DNA of 64,000 nt from Ulota crispa (lineage: Eukaryota; Streptophyta; Bryopsida; Orthotrichales; Orthotrichaceae). The position numbers and the translations under genes were made by a program. The notes under the pieces are model-generated. The model saw only the letters and a program-made list of their open reading frames with translations. It did not search any database and had not been told where the DNA came from. Where the stretch lies: NCBI GenBank assembly GCA_963920765.1, contig OY987252.1, positions 374,501 to 438,500 on the forward strand, in the 5' to 3' direction. Positions 48,899-59,799 of the stretch are shown piece by piece (within the stretch, counting starts at the first letter, position 1; every line of letters begins with the position of its first letter).

Positions 48899-50041
48899 AG
48901 GATAAGTACTTTCTTGTGCTATCACAAGAGCTGGCAACAAGTCAACAGCATTGTCAGCAAAGAACTTGGAGGTGCTCACTGTAGTGCATTTGGTGGGCGA
49001 CAATTTAATCCTCGTAATCAGAGAATTTGTGATAAGCGCACATTGTTTGAAGATCTACAATATAGTCATTTTTGGAATGTGCTTGGTCCCCCAACTTTGC
49101 GAGTCTATAAATGATCCAGGATTTTTTGTTATTAAAAAGAGACCCGCATGTGACCATATAGTTGAGAGGTGGAGTGAGCTTTGGGCTTCTTGCAACGCCG
49201 TCAACACCAAGCAAACAAAAGTAACTTTGCCGTCACCTGCAAAAAAGAAGAAGAGGCCATCAGTTCACTCAAGTACGTCGGAACCATCTTCAAAGAAGAA
49301 GCCGCAATGGAAGAAGTCGGATCCAAAGTCCGACAAAATCACCCTAAACAAGGCGGTCATGATGTCCAGCGTGAACGTGGCAAAGTATATGCTTAAGAAA
49401 CTATAGGAAGTGTAGTCATTGTATAAAAATGAATTCTCCAAGCTTCATATATTTGGTAAGAAGTGCATGAAGAGTTTTGACAATGAGAAGGTCAACCTCA
49501 TTGTTGACATCACGTGCCTTCATAGAGCATCTCCTAGTGGGGTAGTTTACCACAAACTAAAGAAGAGATGAGTTGCTCAGCTGGTTGACCATAAGCAAGC
49601 AATGCCTTTTAATATATTGCAATACATCTATGTGATGCCAGCAAAGAACAAGCCCAAAAGTGATGACAAAGATCATGATCCTGAAGACAAGTCCTTTGAG
49701 TACTTCACGGAGGCACCAACTAAGGCATATATCAATGACAAGACACACCATGTCATCATTAGCGGGCAGCACTATGTTGCCGCACATAGAGTCTTTTTAG
49801 TAGAGGGGGTCTCTCCAAAGAAGCCAAAAGGATGCAAAGAGCTTCTTTGTAACAATCGTCTCGAAGAAACCCCAAAATTTTGGGAAGCTTATATTTTACT
49901 CAATGATCCTCAACCAGGATCTAGCAAGGATTAGGTCAATGAGCAATTACCTAATGCAGCTGGGAGTTGCGCAAAAGAATTGGCATCAGGCCGGTAGTCT
50001 CTAGCCGTCAAAGAGTGGATTGACACACTTGCTCAAGTTTT
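48899..50041 (+). pseudogene. Exon-like frame with a GQH box (ParB/DGQHR-like?), decayed
   Basis: One frame stays protein-like from about 48951 to 49980. It contains a lysine- and serine-rich linker (KKKRPSVHSSTSEPSSKK), then MPFNILQYIYVMP and HHVIISGQHYVAAHRVFLVE at about 49750. A GQH box after a hydrophobic strand recalls ParB/DGQHR-type nuclease domains. That link is weak, and I give it only as a lead. The frame is interrupted about four times. A GTAAGT donor at 50042 marks a plausible exon end. Confidence 0.3.
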
Positions 50042-50426
50042 GTGTAAGTTTTGTACACTCAAAACCAATGCTGCTATTGTGTTTAATATATTTTTTGTTT
50101 ATTTTGGTTCTCCCAAGATAGAAAGATCCTTTGATCCCAACACTGTTAACCACTGCAATATTGAGATTGAGGGATCTTGCCATCTGTGACTACTTTTGTT
50201 TGATTTTGAGACAAGACTTCCATGCAAGCCTAGATGAATAGATCGCCCGCAATTTTGGCCAACACTGACATGAAGTATAGGGAAGAGAAGGGTGGCGCTC
50301 CAAAATTTCCACTTCTATTCATGCCTAAACAAATTTTTCAGATTTGGTTAAGTATCTAGGAGAGTTGGATAAATAGATTGCTTCTAGACTCATTTGGTAC
50401 AATATTGAGTTTTCTTGGTGATGCAG
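50042..50426 (+). other. Probable intron carrying GGATC repeats
   Basis: GTAAGT at 50042 and TTGGTGATGCAG ending at 50426 give a good plant-like intron of 385 bp between two protein-like frames. At 50118-50190 it carries GGATC-family repeats (GAAAGATCCTTTGATCC, GAGGGATCTTGCCATC). The splice sites are inferred from consensus only. Confidence 0.4.
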
Positions 50427-52230
50427 ACAATGGCTCCAGCTACAAGGCCAAGGATCCTGTTGCCTTAGCAATGGCAGAAAAGCAAAAGCTCAAGCAGTAC
50501 CAAACACGGGCATTGAAGCAAGCTGATCTGTAGCCGCTTGCACCAATGTGGGCTGTCAACACTGAAAGTATGACCAACCTTGTTATTTTGAAGGAGATTT
50601 CTATGAAGACAACAAACTCCAAGAAGAAAACTATGGTTCTAATGGGTTTGGAGAAAGCAAGTGCAATCAAGAAGCACCATAGACTCATTAAGAATGAGTT
50701 CATGCACTACTTCAAGAATAAGCTGCTGCAGTCTAAGACTCTTCCAGTAGCTCATATACAAATGAGAAGTACACAGAGGCTACAACAAAGCTCAAGGTAA
50801 CCGAGGCCACTATCCAGATGTGATATGAGAGATTGAAGAGGGATCCTACTAGGGCACACTTTTTCAAGAAGCGCAGTTCAAACCTTGCCCCATTGACAAA
50901 GGAGGAAGACTTCTCGACCATTCTGAAGCTGCTCTTTGACCAACACAAGCAAAGTGTTGGCATTGGTCAAGCTTCGACGGAGGCATTGTCACGCACACCA
51001 TCATTCCCTCAGTTCTACAAAGCATTCTACATGAACAAGACATCTGGGAACTTGGAGAAGATCATTCACCTCTTGAGCCCAAAAATGCAGATTCAGTGGC
51101 TGAATAAAGATGCAAAGGTGGTATTTGTGTATTGCTTTGTTAATTGCAATGCAAAAGGAGTGTTGAATTTCAGTATAGCGGACTTGGTCATGAGAACTTT
51201 GCAAGGCAGGGAGTACAAGGATAAACAACACTTTAGGAATGCTTGCTATCTTGGTATGTTTATCACAAATTGGGCAGTAATGGTGGAACTGGTGAATGCT
51301 GATGTTGAGAAGGATACATTGGTTTAGCAAGTAAGACCCTAGTTGTGTATGTTGACATTATACATCACTAGCAAACTCAAAGGCTTCGTGACACCACTGA
51401 TGATGGAACCGACTATGCTATTGTACTTCAACTTTGACTATGGCAACAACCCCCTATAGTCTCCAGCGCCAAACTTTTGTTCCTTCTTTGGGCATGACAT
51501 GCCATATTAGCCTATAATATGCGCATTGAAATAGGAGGAACCTCTAATGCAGTGGTCTTAGAACGACTATACAAACTTCAACATCAATGCGGTTGACAAA
51601 TTACTTGGTACACTGGGAGCTCCTAACACTATCATTGTCAACATCAGTGGCGGTTTTGCATTCACTTGGATTGGACTGGTAAGTCGATTGCAAGACCCTT
51701 TGATCTCATGCCCTTGTCTTCATCTCATTGTGTGTTTTCAGCTATTGTAACCATTTTATCATAACTGGTAAGCCTCATCTCTATAGACAAAAGCATCTCA
51801 AGTAATTGATGTCGTTTATTTCAAGAATAAAGCGGATGATACCTGTTTGACCGCGCTTGTTATTTGGAACACACAAATGGTGTTATTAGCAAAGATGCCC
51901 GTAGTGCAAATGAAGTCTCAGCATAAGGACAAAGGCAAGGGCAAGAAGAAGGATGAAATATGTGCACGGGAGATCAGGAGCAAAAGGATTAATGCCCCCA
52001 TTTCTTGCACAATTGATAGTTCAACGTTTGATGATAGCACAGAAGGCAACGAGGATGCAAGCCCGGGCATTCAAAATGAGGAGGACCAAAACTATGATGG
52101 GCGTTGTGGAGGTGCTTCTAATTCAGCGGGCCGTAATTGGTTTGGCTTGGACCAAGTTGAAGTAACGCAACCGCCGATGGGTGTACCAGAACTTGACAAA
52201 TCATCCTCTCCAGCGACCAATGTATGATAC
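50427..52230 (+). pseudogene. Unrecognised multi-exon coding region
   Basis: Protein-like frames follow one another on the plus strand. The first is 50427-50800 (lysine-rich, KQKLKQYQTRALKQADL), the second 50833-51327 (HFFKKRSSNLAPLTKEEDF, then PKMQIQWLNKDAKVVFVYCF), then up to 51678 (GAPNTIIVNISGGFAFTW), and 51787-52227. A clear intron with GTAAGT at 51679 and TCTCTATAG ending at 51786 separates the last two. I do not recognise the family. Interruptions between frames indicate decay. It probably belongs to the same gene or element as the GQH-box exon. Confidence 0.35.
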
Positions 52231-53721
52231 ATGGACTAACCCCCTAATTCTATCACCAAATAAATATAACCTTTTGACGTTGTACATATTAATTTTTAAG
52301 ACTTGGTAATTTAGTTTTGTACAACTTTTGTGTTGATCTTCTTGTATACATGTTCCTCTTTGTACATTCTTCCAAGTCCTATTATGTCAGCTGTCATCAT
52401 TGCTATGCTTGTAGGTATTGCCTATCGTATTATTATACGAGTGGTCACAAATAGCCCAATACACACAACGCTAAGTGAAATTCAATAGTTGCAATACAAT
52501 TGCAAGATCTTTCATTCCACTTCTTGTCTTTTGAATTAGTTCCTCCTTGAACCCCCTTCAATCTACGTTTTTCTATTACCGTCAGCTCTTTATCTATTTA
52601 CTTTGCATGGGTAAGAGAAGTTTTTGACCTTTTTTAATTGCATCGTAAACCATCCTAAATTTATCAATGTGTGGCCCTCTACTTTAAGAGCATTTAGGCA
52701 AAAAGTCAAGCACCTTCAAAGACAACATGATATCTTGCATGTCAGCAATATCAGGACTGACGCGAACAATTGTATTCAAGATGCCAATGCTAGGACCTTA
52801 GAAAACAACTCCAATATTGAGGGTTTTGTGAAGAGTTTGTCCCTCCAATAGGTTGAACACATTGTGGACCAAGAGGTTGTAGCAGTTGGGGAGGCTAATC
52901 AAACTGCCAAAGAAAACAAAGCAAGCAATGTCAACTACAAGGAAAAGGAGGATTACAAGGGTGTAGAGAAATTTGAGTGCAATGGAGATGACAGGGACAA
53001 AAACACAAAGAGAGAGGGGAACAAAGAAGAGGAGGAAGGCACCAAGGGAGAAGGGGACAAGGATGAGAGTGAGGTTGAGGAGGAAGACATTAAGGGAGAA
53101 GAGGACAATGACAATGACAAAGACTTGGATGAGGATAACAATGACAAAGTCAAGGAGGTTGCAGCCAAAGTCAAAAAGGTTGGCTAGAAGCAACTTATGA
53201 CATATAGAGGGGGATCAAACCAACAGATCAAAATTACCGTCAAACATAACCCAAACTTCAGGGGTCCTAGAACAAGATAGACTTGTAGGATTACAATACT
53301 GCATGCACAGCCAACACCAGCGGCCAATGCTCAACCCTCTACATCAAGCCCTATGCCAATGGAAATAGATCCATTATTGCAACATTCTTCTAGCCAGGCA
53401 TTGGAGACTTGGCCTAACACCAAAAGCATCACTCGGCAGCTAACACACTAGCTAATTTACTAGGAAGTAGTTGATTGGAGGTTGCCCCACACCAACAAGG
53501 AGGGTAGAGAGTGGAAGTTGTCGACCAGGAGCTTCTTGTTCAATTGTACAAAAATGCCTGTGCAGATTTGCAAGCCTTCAGCCCTGATAGGAAGGAGTTA
53601 GTGTCTGCTGAAGCTGATCCCGTTGAAGACAATGTGGATTTCATTACAAACGTTGAATCTGATGTTGCTGAAAAGCGTCTACCTTTGGCTGCATATTGAG
53701 GTCCACAACCCTCTAGAGAAG
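52231..53721 (+). pseudogene. Charged coiled-coil-like coding fragment
   Basis: A plus-strand frame at 52864-53187 encodes a run dominated by K, E and D (for example KGEEDNDNDKDLDEDNN), typical of a disordered or coiled-coil segment. A second frame at 53511-53699 (PDRKELVSAEADPVEDNVDF) leads to a GTATGT donor at 53722. No domain is known. It is likely an N-terminal part of the phosphatase-like gene that follows. Confidence 0.3.
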
Positions 53722-53967
53722 GTATGTCTCTTGTCAGATCTATTTACAACGTTTGCTTCTGGACTAAGTGTTTTTATTGGAAAGGTATATCGTTCAAGGC
53801 AAGATCCGCATTGTGAGAAAAATGATCACAGGATCCTGCCATCCCTTGAGGAATCAAAGGATCCATCCATCCCTTGTGCAATGGCAGGTTCCGATGATGT
53901 CAGATCTACTTCCACCACTCCATGGTCCTACTGCTCAATTCAAGTTTTCCACCTTGCTTTGTTGCAG
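53722..53967 (+). other. Probable intron carrying GGATC repeats
   Basis: The interval runs from the GTATGT donor at 53722 to TTTGTTGCAG ending at 53967. It contains the cluster 53795-53925 with AGGATCCTGCCATCCC and AAAGGATCCATCCATCCC. It lies just before the FCP1-like frame. Confidence 0.4.
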
Positions 53968-54025
53968 ATATACAATAGGATCCTCTATTGTTCCTACTAC
54001 CCCTTGATCATCAAAAGTACGGAAT

Positions 54026-54655
54026 CCAAGATACATTGTTGTCTTGGACGTGAATGGTTTTCTGGTCCACCGGATTGAATGGGGCCAAAAATCAACACCT
54101 CAGCCCAATTGTGCTCAATTTGTGAATTGGTTGGCTAATAAGGCTAACATTGTAATTTGGAGCTGCGCCACTAACACAAATGTTTATAGCATGTTAAATG
54201 CAACACTTCTTGGTTCTCCTCTGAAGTCAATAGAACTTATAGTATTGTCACAGTCTCATGTTACGGTGTCATCCTATCCTAGAGAAGGGAACAAGCCAGA
54301 TAAGATGTACATGCTAAAGGACCTCTCAAAATTTAGTCGACATCTTGAATATGTTGACGTTGATCTGACTTTGCTAATTGATGATAACCAAAAGAAGAAC
54401 CTCCTCAATAGAGAGTTCAATGTTGTTCATCCTCCTTCTTGGACTGGTGAGCAGGTTGACAAGTTCCTCTTCAGCATTGTTGTTCCATGGCTAGAGAGGA
54501 TATTCGCCTTGAAACAACTTGTAATAGAATTTGTTTGGGAGCATCCCCTTGACAAATGTACTTGTGACATTCATTATAGGTCAACTAAGGTAGCTATGAA
54601 TATTGTAACCGGTTGTTCTAGGAAGTGGGATCCCAAGCGCAAGCAATTTTTTTGA
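54026..54655 (+). CDS. FCP1/CTD-phosphatase-like (HAD superfamily) domain, partial
   Basis: The frame starts in mid-protein with PRYIVVLDVNGFLVHRI and stays open to TGA at 54653-54655 (about 210 codons). Family landmarks are the HAD nucleophile box LDVNG near residue 8, IVIWSCATNTNV near 45, KDLSKFS near 110 and LLIDDNQKKNLLN near 125. In classical FCP1 and SCP phosphatases the first box is DxDxT/V; here the second Asp is Asn, as in many plant relatives. The usual role is removing phosphate from the RNA polymerase II C-terminal tail or similar targets. There is no local start codon; upstream exons are needed. It stands beside decayed sequence, so it may be a captured or dying copy. Confidence 0.7.
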   Translation, partial: PRYIVVLDVNGFLVHRIEWGQKSTPQPNCAQFVNWLANKANIVIWSCATNTNVYSMLNATLLGSPLKSIELIVLSQSHVTVSSYPREGNKPDKMYMLKDLSKFSRHLEYVDVDLTLLIDDNQKKNLLNREFNVVHPPSWTGEQVDKFLFSIVVPWLERIFALKQLVIEFVWEHPLDKCTCDIHYRSTKVAMNIVTGCSRKWDPKRKQFF

Positions 54656-55034
54656 CTACACACTCTCACTGGTGATGTATATATATTATATATCTTGTTT
54701 CAATATAAACTTCTGGGTAGCACCTTTGCCGCATGTTCCAATATTTGCTATTGTAGCCTCCACTTTATTCTTCTATCTACTGATGGCAATTTCTGGCCAG
54801 AACTATCAACCTTGAACATCCTCGGGGTGGCAACATCCTTTGTTTCTCATATGGCACGTTCCTTTGATTCTCCTAAGGCAAGATCCTTTGATCCTTGTGG
54901 TGGCAATATCCTTAGCTGCTCAAGGTGGTTGTACTTAAGATACTATAAGTTATTTGCGGTGTGGATGGCATGATCCTACAATCCTTGCATACTATCTTAT
55001 TGTTTATAACTTCTATCTTCTGTTGTGTTCACAG
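54656..55034 (+). other. Spacer or intron with GGATC repeats between two phosphatase-like domains
   Basis: GGATC-family units lie at 54825-54985 (GCAAGATCCTTTGATCC, GGCATGATCCTACAATCC). The interval ends in a strong acceptor, TGTGTTCACAG at 55034. Confidence 0.4.
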
Positions 55035-55645
55035 CAAGTCTACGGCAACTCAAAGAAAGTTATTGTGTTGCTCGTGAATGGGTTGCTCTGTTACAAGCAA
55101 TACAATATGTACACTCCACAAACCTTTGATCCGAACAACATCATTGTTTGGCATGGCCTCCTTGAATTCTTCAAGATTCTGCGGAGGTGCTTCCATGTGG
55201 GTATATGGTCATCCATGCTACTCTCGCGGCTACAGAAGGTACTTTGAGTCTTTCTCCTTGAAGATACCAGGTCCCAACTTCTCTTTGTTTACAAAAGGTA
55301 TGGGTGCTATAGGCTACAATAGTATCCATTTTGTGAGAAGCTACTCTCTAGACTCTCGACAGACCAAATGATGAAGCATTTTGCCTGTAGGACAAAGTCT
55401 TGATGGTTGATGATCAGCGCAACCGGCATGTCCTCAACGATGGTTCGGCCTGCTACTTTCTGAAGTCTTGGTTTGGTGAAATGTTGTTACCCAATGCATT
55501 CAATGTTATACCTAACATTATGACAACATTGCTTCCATTCATTCTCCCTCTGCAAAGATATGCCTCCGTAAAGGAATATCTTGTTGGACATGAGTGGGAT
55601 GGGAAGTTTAAACGCAGACTGCTTAAACCATACCACTTTGATTGA
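55035..55645 (+). pseudogene. Second FCP1-like domain, decayed and without the catalytic Asp
   Basis: After the acceptor at 55034 the frame reads KKVIVLLVNGLLCYKQ, then VGIWSSML at about 55200. This is parallel to LDVNG and IWSC in the first domain, but the nucleophile Asp is Leu. The later part lies in another frame (55400-55645) with LMVDDQRNRHVLND, matching the LLIDD box, and KEYLVGHEWD. At least one frame change and missing catalytic residues make it an inactive relic or a non-catalytic sister domain. Confidence 0.55.
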
Positions 55646-56769
55646 ATACTATGGTGTATGTAGCGGGTCCCAACATTGGTTGGTTACCAACATTATATTT
55701 TGTACCCATTGGTTTCATCTAGTTTATATTATCAATAAAGTCTCCGTGTGTTGTTTTCCATTTTACCGCGCCTACCTTGATGCTTATTTGATTGATGCGT
55801 CATATTTCACCCGCGCATAAGTCCTTGGATCCGGAATCCCTCCATGTATCTTGGATAAAGAGAATCCTCTATGTAACCTAGATCGAGAGATCCAGTGATG
55901 GCAATAGTATTCCTTTCCATATTTGATTTATGTCATTTATCGGCTTAATTCTTGGTCGATTTTTCTTTCTAGAATGTGTGCTTACATGAACTTTTATGTT
56001 TCTTCCTAATTTGTAGACTCCATCAACTATTAATTGAAATGCTCTAGAGGCTTGGTTGCAATATCTTGTCACAATAGTGACATCGCGAGATCCTCCAATC
56101 TAGCTACCATCATAGAAAAATGAGCCAAAGTCCAAAATCATCCTAAAGTCTGGATTTAGTTAAATAGTGCATATATCAAGTTACATGAAGTTCTTAGGTC
56201 TATTACTATGCACATGTACTAAACGATATGCATGGGAGCAAAAATCTACTAGGATTACTCACTTTTTGTTCACTGCGTGATATTTTATAAAAAATTGAAA
56301 AAACATAATTTTTCACCTAGGTTAGTTGGTGGCCAAAGTTAACTTGATTTTTTGTGTAGCATTTTTTTTTAGTGAGGGTATGCCTTCTACAAGGGTTTTT
56401 TTAGGAACACTAAACTTGAAACAAGGAAAAATATGATATTTAATATTCCTACTTTTGAGTTTAAAGGTACGTCATTAGCAAATCAATTAAAAGAAAAATA
56501 GATTTATGTAGAGAATCTTGCTAATGTGATCTTCCAATTGACAAAAGTGTACAAATAATTATTTTTTATTTTTTATGAAATTGCAAAGTTTTTAATGATT
56601 TTAGTGAACAAAGCCAAATATTGAATACAAATGGCACACTGCCCTTAAATCCTAAAATCCATTAGAAATGTCAATCATTCCACCAAATTCAAAATTTTCA
56701 TTTTCTTCGTTTATGTACCCCTAAAATAAATAAGTAGTGTTTTTTTTAGATTTTGTGACATTGTGACAC
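55646..56769. other. AT-rich spacer with the last GGATC repeats
   Basis: GGATC words cluster at 55825-55905 and 56085-56105. After 56280 the sequence is very AT-rich with no gene, up to the HET5 relic. Confidence 0.4.
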
Positions 56770-57712
56770 GTAGAATGGGATACTTTAGTAGATTTTGAGT
56801 CATGGATAGGTGCCTTGTGCATACCACAATATAACGGTGGAGTATTGACATTAGAATTAGGGCGCATGGGCCTTTATTATTCAAATTGTAACCTCTACTT
56901 TGTTCTCATGGGAATAGAACAACACATTATTGCAAATGTAAACATGTGGAGCATGCCTAAATGGTTCAATTGAGCATGGACTTACCAAGAGCAAATGCTT
57001 TTATGCAATTGAACAACATCATGGTACATTTTTAGTGTCAAAGAATGCAGCATCTTTGTATGGTCACTTGACGCAGATGTGTATATTGCAAAGAGATGCA
57101 TGCAATGACGTGACAAATATTGAGATGACAAGGATTGTGCAAGTACTCCTCATTGTGCATTACCAGCTAACATGCATGGAGCATGGGTGTGGATGGGAGG
57201 TGACGGGTGTATTCTCAGAGATAGGTAATAAGAAATGTAAATTGATAAATGATAAGCTCAACTACATATATGGGCTATTTGGCATTGGTGATATTTCTAG
57301 GTTGCCAGATGATCCCTAGAAATAGCTATCCAAAAGTTTGTATATTCACTTCCTTCCACCACTGCAGCAAAACTAATCAACATCAATCCTAGGAGCAATA
57401 ACTTCAAAGGCCTATGTTGGTTTCCTTTGATTACCAATGAGATGGACTTTTATGTAGTTGGACAGCTACTAGATGATCTCACACTTCTAAGACACGTGAG
57501 TGTAACAAAAAAAAGCCTATTAGCTAGTGTCTTGTCCTTCATGTGCATTGGGTATTCCAATGAAGTAGAGGTGGTTATTTTGATAGACTATCGACCGCAA
57601 TACAAACTTGAACTTGACAGATTGCAGCAGCTTATTCATGTAAAATCTAATACAGGCAACTACTTTGGGGCCATTACTTACAATGGAGTCACTTTTTTTA
57701 GGGTGGTCGAGA
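56770..57712 (+). pseudogene. HET5: HET-domain relic spread over two frames
   Basis: No long open frame exists, but HET blocks follow in order. VEWDTLVDFESWIGALCIPQ starts at 56770 and matches the W-I/V-D-A-L-C-I-P-Q block. LELGRMGLYYSNCNLYFVLM (about 56850) matches M-G-x-Y-Y. WFN-stop-AWTYQEQMLL (about 56962-57000) matches W-x-R-A-W-T-Y-Q-E, with TGA at 56971 where Arg is expected. A second TGA lies at 57010. The frame then shifts near 57025. DKLNYIYGLFGIGD (about 57265) is the second conserved stretch, followed by GLCWFPL near 57413 after another shift. The catalytic-like Asp of W-I-D is Gly. It is clearly a dead copy, overlapped at its 3' end by a short transposon. Confidence 0.7.
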
Positions 57713-57925
57713 GGTGCAGTAGGGAGGGAGCCATTTTTTTGGAATTCTCATTTTGGGGGTTTAAAAAGTTTTTTTTTTAATTATTTTTTTCAGATTTGGG
57801 GCCTATGGCCCCAATCTATCCTAAAAGACCCTAAACCTACTATAAACCCTAATCATAAATCCTAATCCCTATTTTGAATGAACCCTACCTCCCCTCCCCA
57901 AGTGCACCTTTGGACCACCCTTTTT
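57692..57925. mobile_element. Miniature element with GGTCGAGAGGTGCA-like ends, copy 1
   Basis: The left end GGGTGGTCGAGAGGTGCA and, inverted, the right end GGGTGGTCCAAAGGTGCA match at 15 or more of 18 positions. The inside holds CCCTAAACC and AAACCCTAATC telomere-like words. A second copy lies at 60005-60225 in the opposite orientation, and a partial one near 59800-59960. Confidence 0.65.
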
Positions 57926-58679
57926 AAAGTAATCCCTTACAATGTGGTGAAAATGCCTTGCACAATGTTTGGGATCATAATTGGAAAGATTTGCGTTCAA
58001 CCAAAAGATGACAAGAAGTGCAGGTATGTCATCATGGTGGTCGTAGTGCAAGTATAGTGTCTAACGCTTGACCTACAAACAGAAGCTGACTGCAAGTATG
58101 TGCATAAGGTCTAGGCACACTACTGTTTAGAACTAGATACATACATGTGTTGTTGGCTCATACTCAAGAGTGACGTTTGTTTAGTCAGCCACTAATGATG
58201 TTAATGCTTTACAAAAATGTCCAAATTTGAATACCTTGTACTATGCTCTCCATTATTTGCAAATTTGAAGCATAGTAGTACATGCATTACAACAATCTTA
58301 TAAAGTTTGTTTAATTTCTATGCTAAGTTCTAGCCATTTGTACTATATTCCTCTAAATTTGGTGCATGCAATATGTGATGGAACCTCAACAAAATATCCA
58401 CTAGTGAAGTGTAGCAACACATATCCTCCTCTTGCAGATATTATTCCACACCCTAGCAATATACCAACACAGGGCGTCCTCATGGTTGTTCCAGATGCCA
58501 TCATCATTTGGTACTAGAATATTGCAACTAATCTCACACACTTTGATGCCCAAAGTAAGCTTGTAGAAGAGACCATAAGTATTACAGGTCTGTACTAAAG
58601 AAGGTGTGTTGTTCAGGACAAGGCCAAATTTCTTTTTGCACACTAATATTGCATCACAGTCACACAATGGCACTGCCCC
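57926..58679. other. Spacer between HET5 and HET6
   Basis: Short frames on both strands (58320-58517 +, 58401-58673 -) show no secure motif. The minus-strand frame could be the far C-terminus of HET6, but I cannot show it. Confidence 0.3.
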
Positions 58680-59734
58680 CTATGCACTGTTGTCTTTTGA
58701 CACTAAGATACTACATTGTGTGTTACCATCTGCCATACAGGAAAAGGTTGTGTGTTCATGTACCATTTAATATTTGGTGCAACAAGAACAAACTCCTCCA
58801 AGATGTTGCAACTGCCTTTGACAAAAATGATTCAGTGCCTTTTGGTGCAATTACAATTTTGAAAGGCTCCTTCATTCAAGTATGATTGTACAACAAAAGT
58901 ATCAAGGATTCTACATTCATTGTAGTGGCTGCATATCATTTCCGCGGTTTTTGTACATTCATAGCACCACGCAGGTGATTGAAAGCAAAACAGGGCCTTG
59001 AATGGTACCAGCATCAAAATTCTTTCCCCAAAGCACAGCCTTCACAAAAGCTTGCAATGTCTTTTTAATGGCTGTCATGCTTGTGCGGAGATTATAAGGA
59101 TTCTATATTTGGATCAATCTACCCTTTGCAAATACACAATATCCCTTGCACAGCATGTTGTGGTATGAATCTTGTTCTTCATTCAACACACAACTAGATT
59201 TAACGGTCTTCCATGCATCTTTATGATCTATATGCTCCAAGCTTGGGAGCCAAGTCTGTCCATGGACCAATTGAGGCCTCAACAAGAGGACATAGATTCT
59301 ACGCTTCACAAGGTCCTTCACAGCCTTCAAGAACACATCTTTGAATTTACTTTTGTAACCCACATGAGCCATCTCTACACCTAAGAGAGTGCACACACCA
59401 TAAACTCAATCGTTCATGTATTTGCAATCACATTTGTTACAACCCAAGTGCTTAAAAATTGTATTTGTAGAGTATTCTAGGGTTTTTATCTGATCTTTTC
59501 CTTCATGTTATTATACCATTGCAGTTTAACAGGCCTCATAGAATCCACAATGTTGCCGCATGTTCTCAAGTGAATAAGCAACTAAGTATGACAATGCAGG
59601 GTAGTCAATTGTGCACAATCATAGCCTCCAATCAACACTACAACAACATATTCTGCGGCTTCAAATATCTCATGCATGTTTTTGATTTGTGAATCCTTAT
59701 ATAGTTTGTAGCCGCAATCACAATGTGGATTACC
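58680..59734 (-). pseudogene. HET6: HET-domain relic on the minus strand
   Basis: Read on the minus strand, CDCGYKLYKDSQIKNMHEIF continues to EAAEYVVVVLIGGYD (about 59725-59620). This matches the second HET block, Q-x-x-x-M-x-x-I-Y-x-x-A with a hydrophobic strand. In another frame, MND-stop-VYGVCTLLGVEM (about 59415-59370) matches the D-R-V-Y-x-x-L-G-L stretch, with TGA where Arg is expected. The frame stays open to 59103 with QTWLPSLEHID. Protein-like sequence then continues to about 58680 (IVIAPKGTESFLSKAV). The YVWG and WTxQE blocks are not found, and its upstream part is replaced by miniature elements. It is a dead copy, opposite in direction to HET5. Confidence 0.55.
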
Positions 59735-59799
59735 TAAAGGATTGTTTTAGTAAAGTCCCTTAGGCAAAGGGCAAATTGATGCCCTTGTTGGAATAGGTA

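Noticed and set aside
45804-52230. Complete LTR retrotransposon
   Set aside because: No reverse transcriptase, RNase H or integrase motif and no pair of long terminal repeats is visible, so only a gag-like fossil is reported.
52953-53174. Minus-strand serine/leucine-rich frame
   Set aside because: It is the antisense of the lysine- and glutamate-rich plus-strand frame.
4545-59734. Fungal RIP as the cause of the stops
   Set aside because: RIP acts on CA dinucleotides and would also make TAA from CAA. CAA codons are plentiful and TAA is absent, and the sequence is not fungus-like outside the HET genes.
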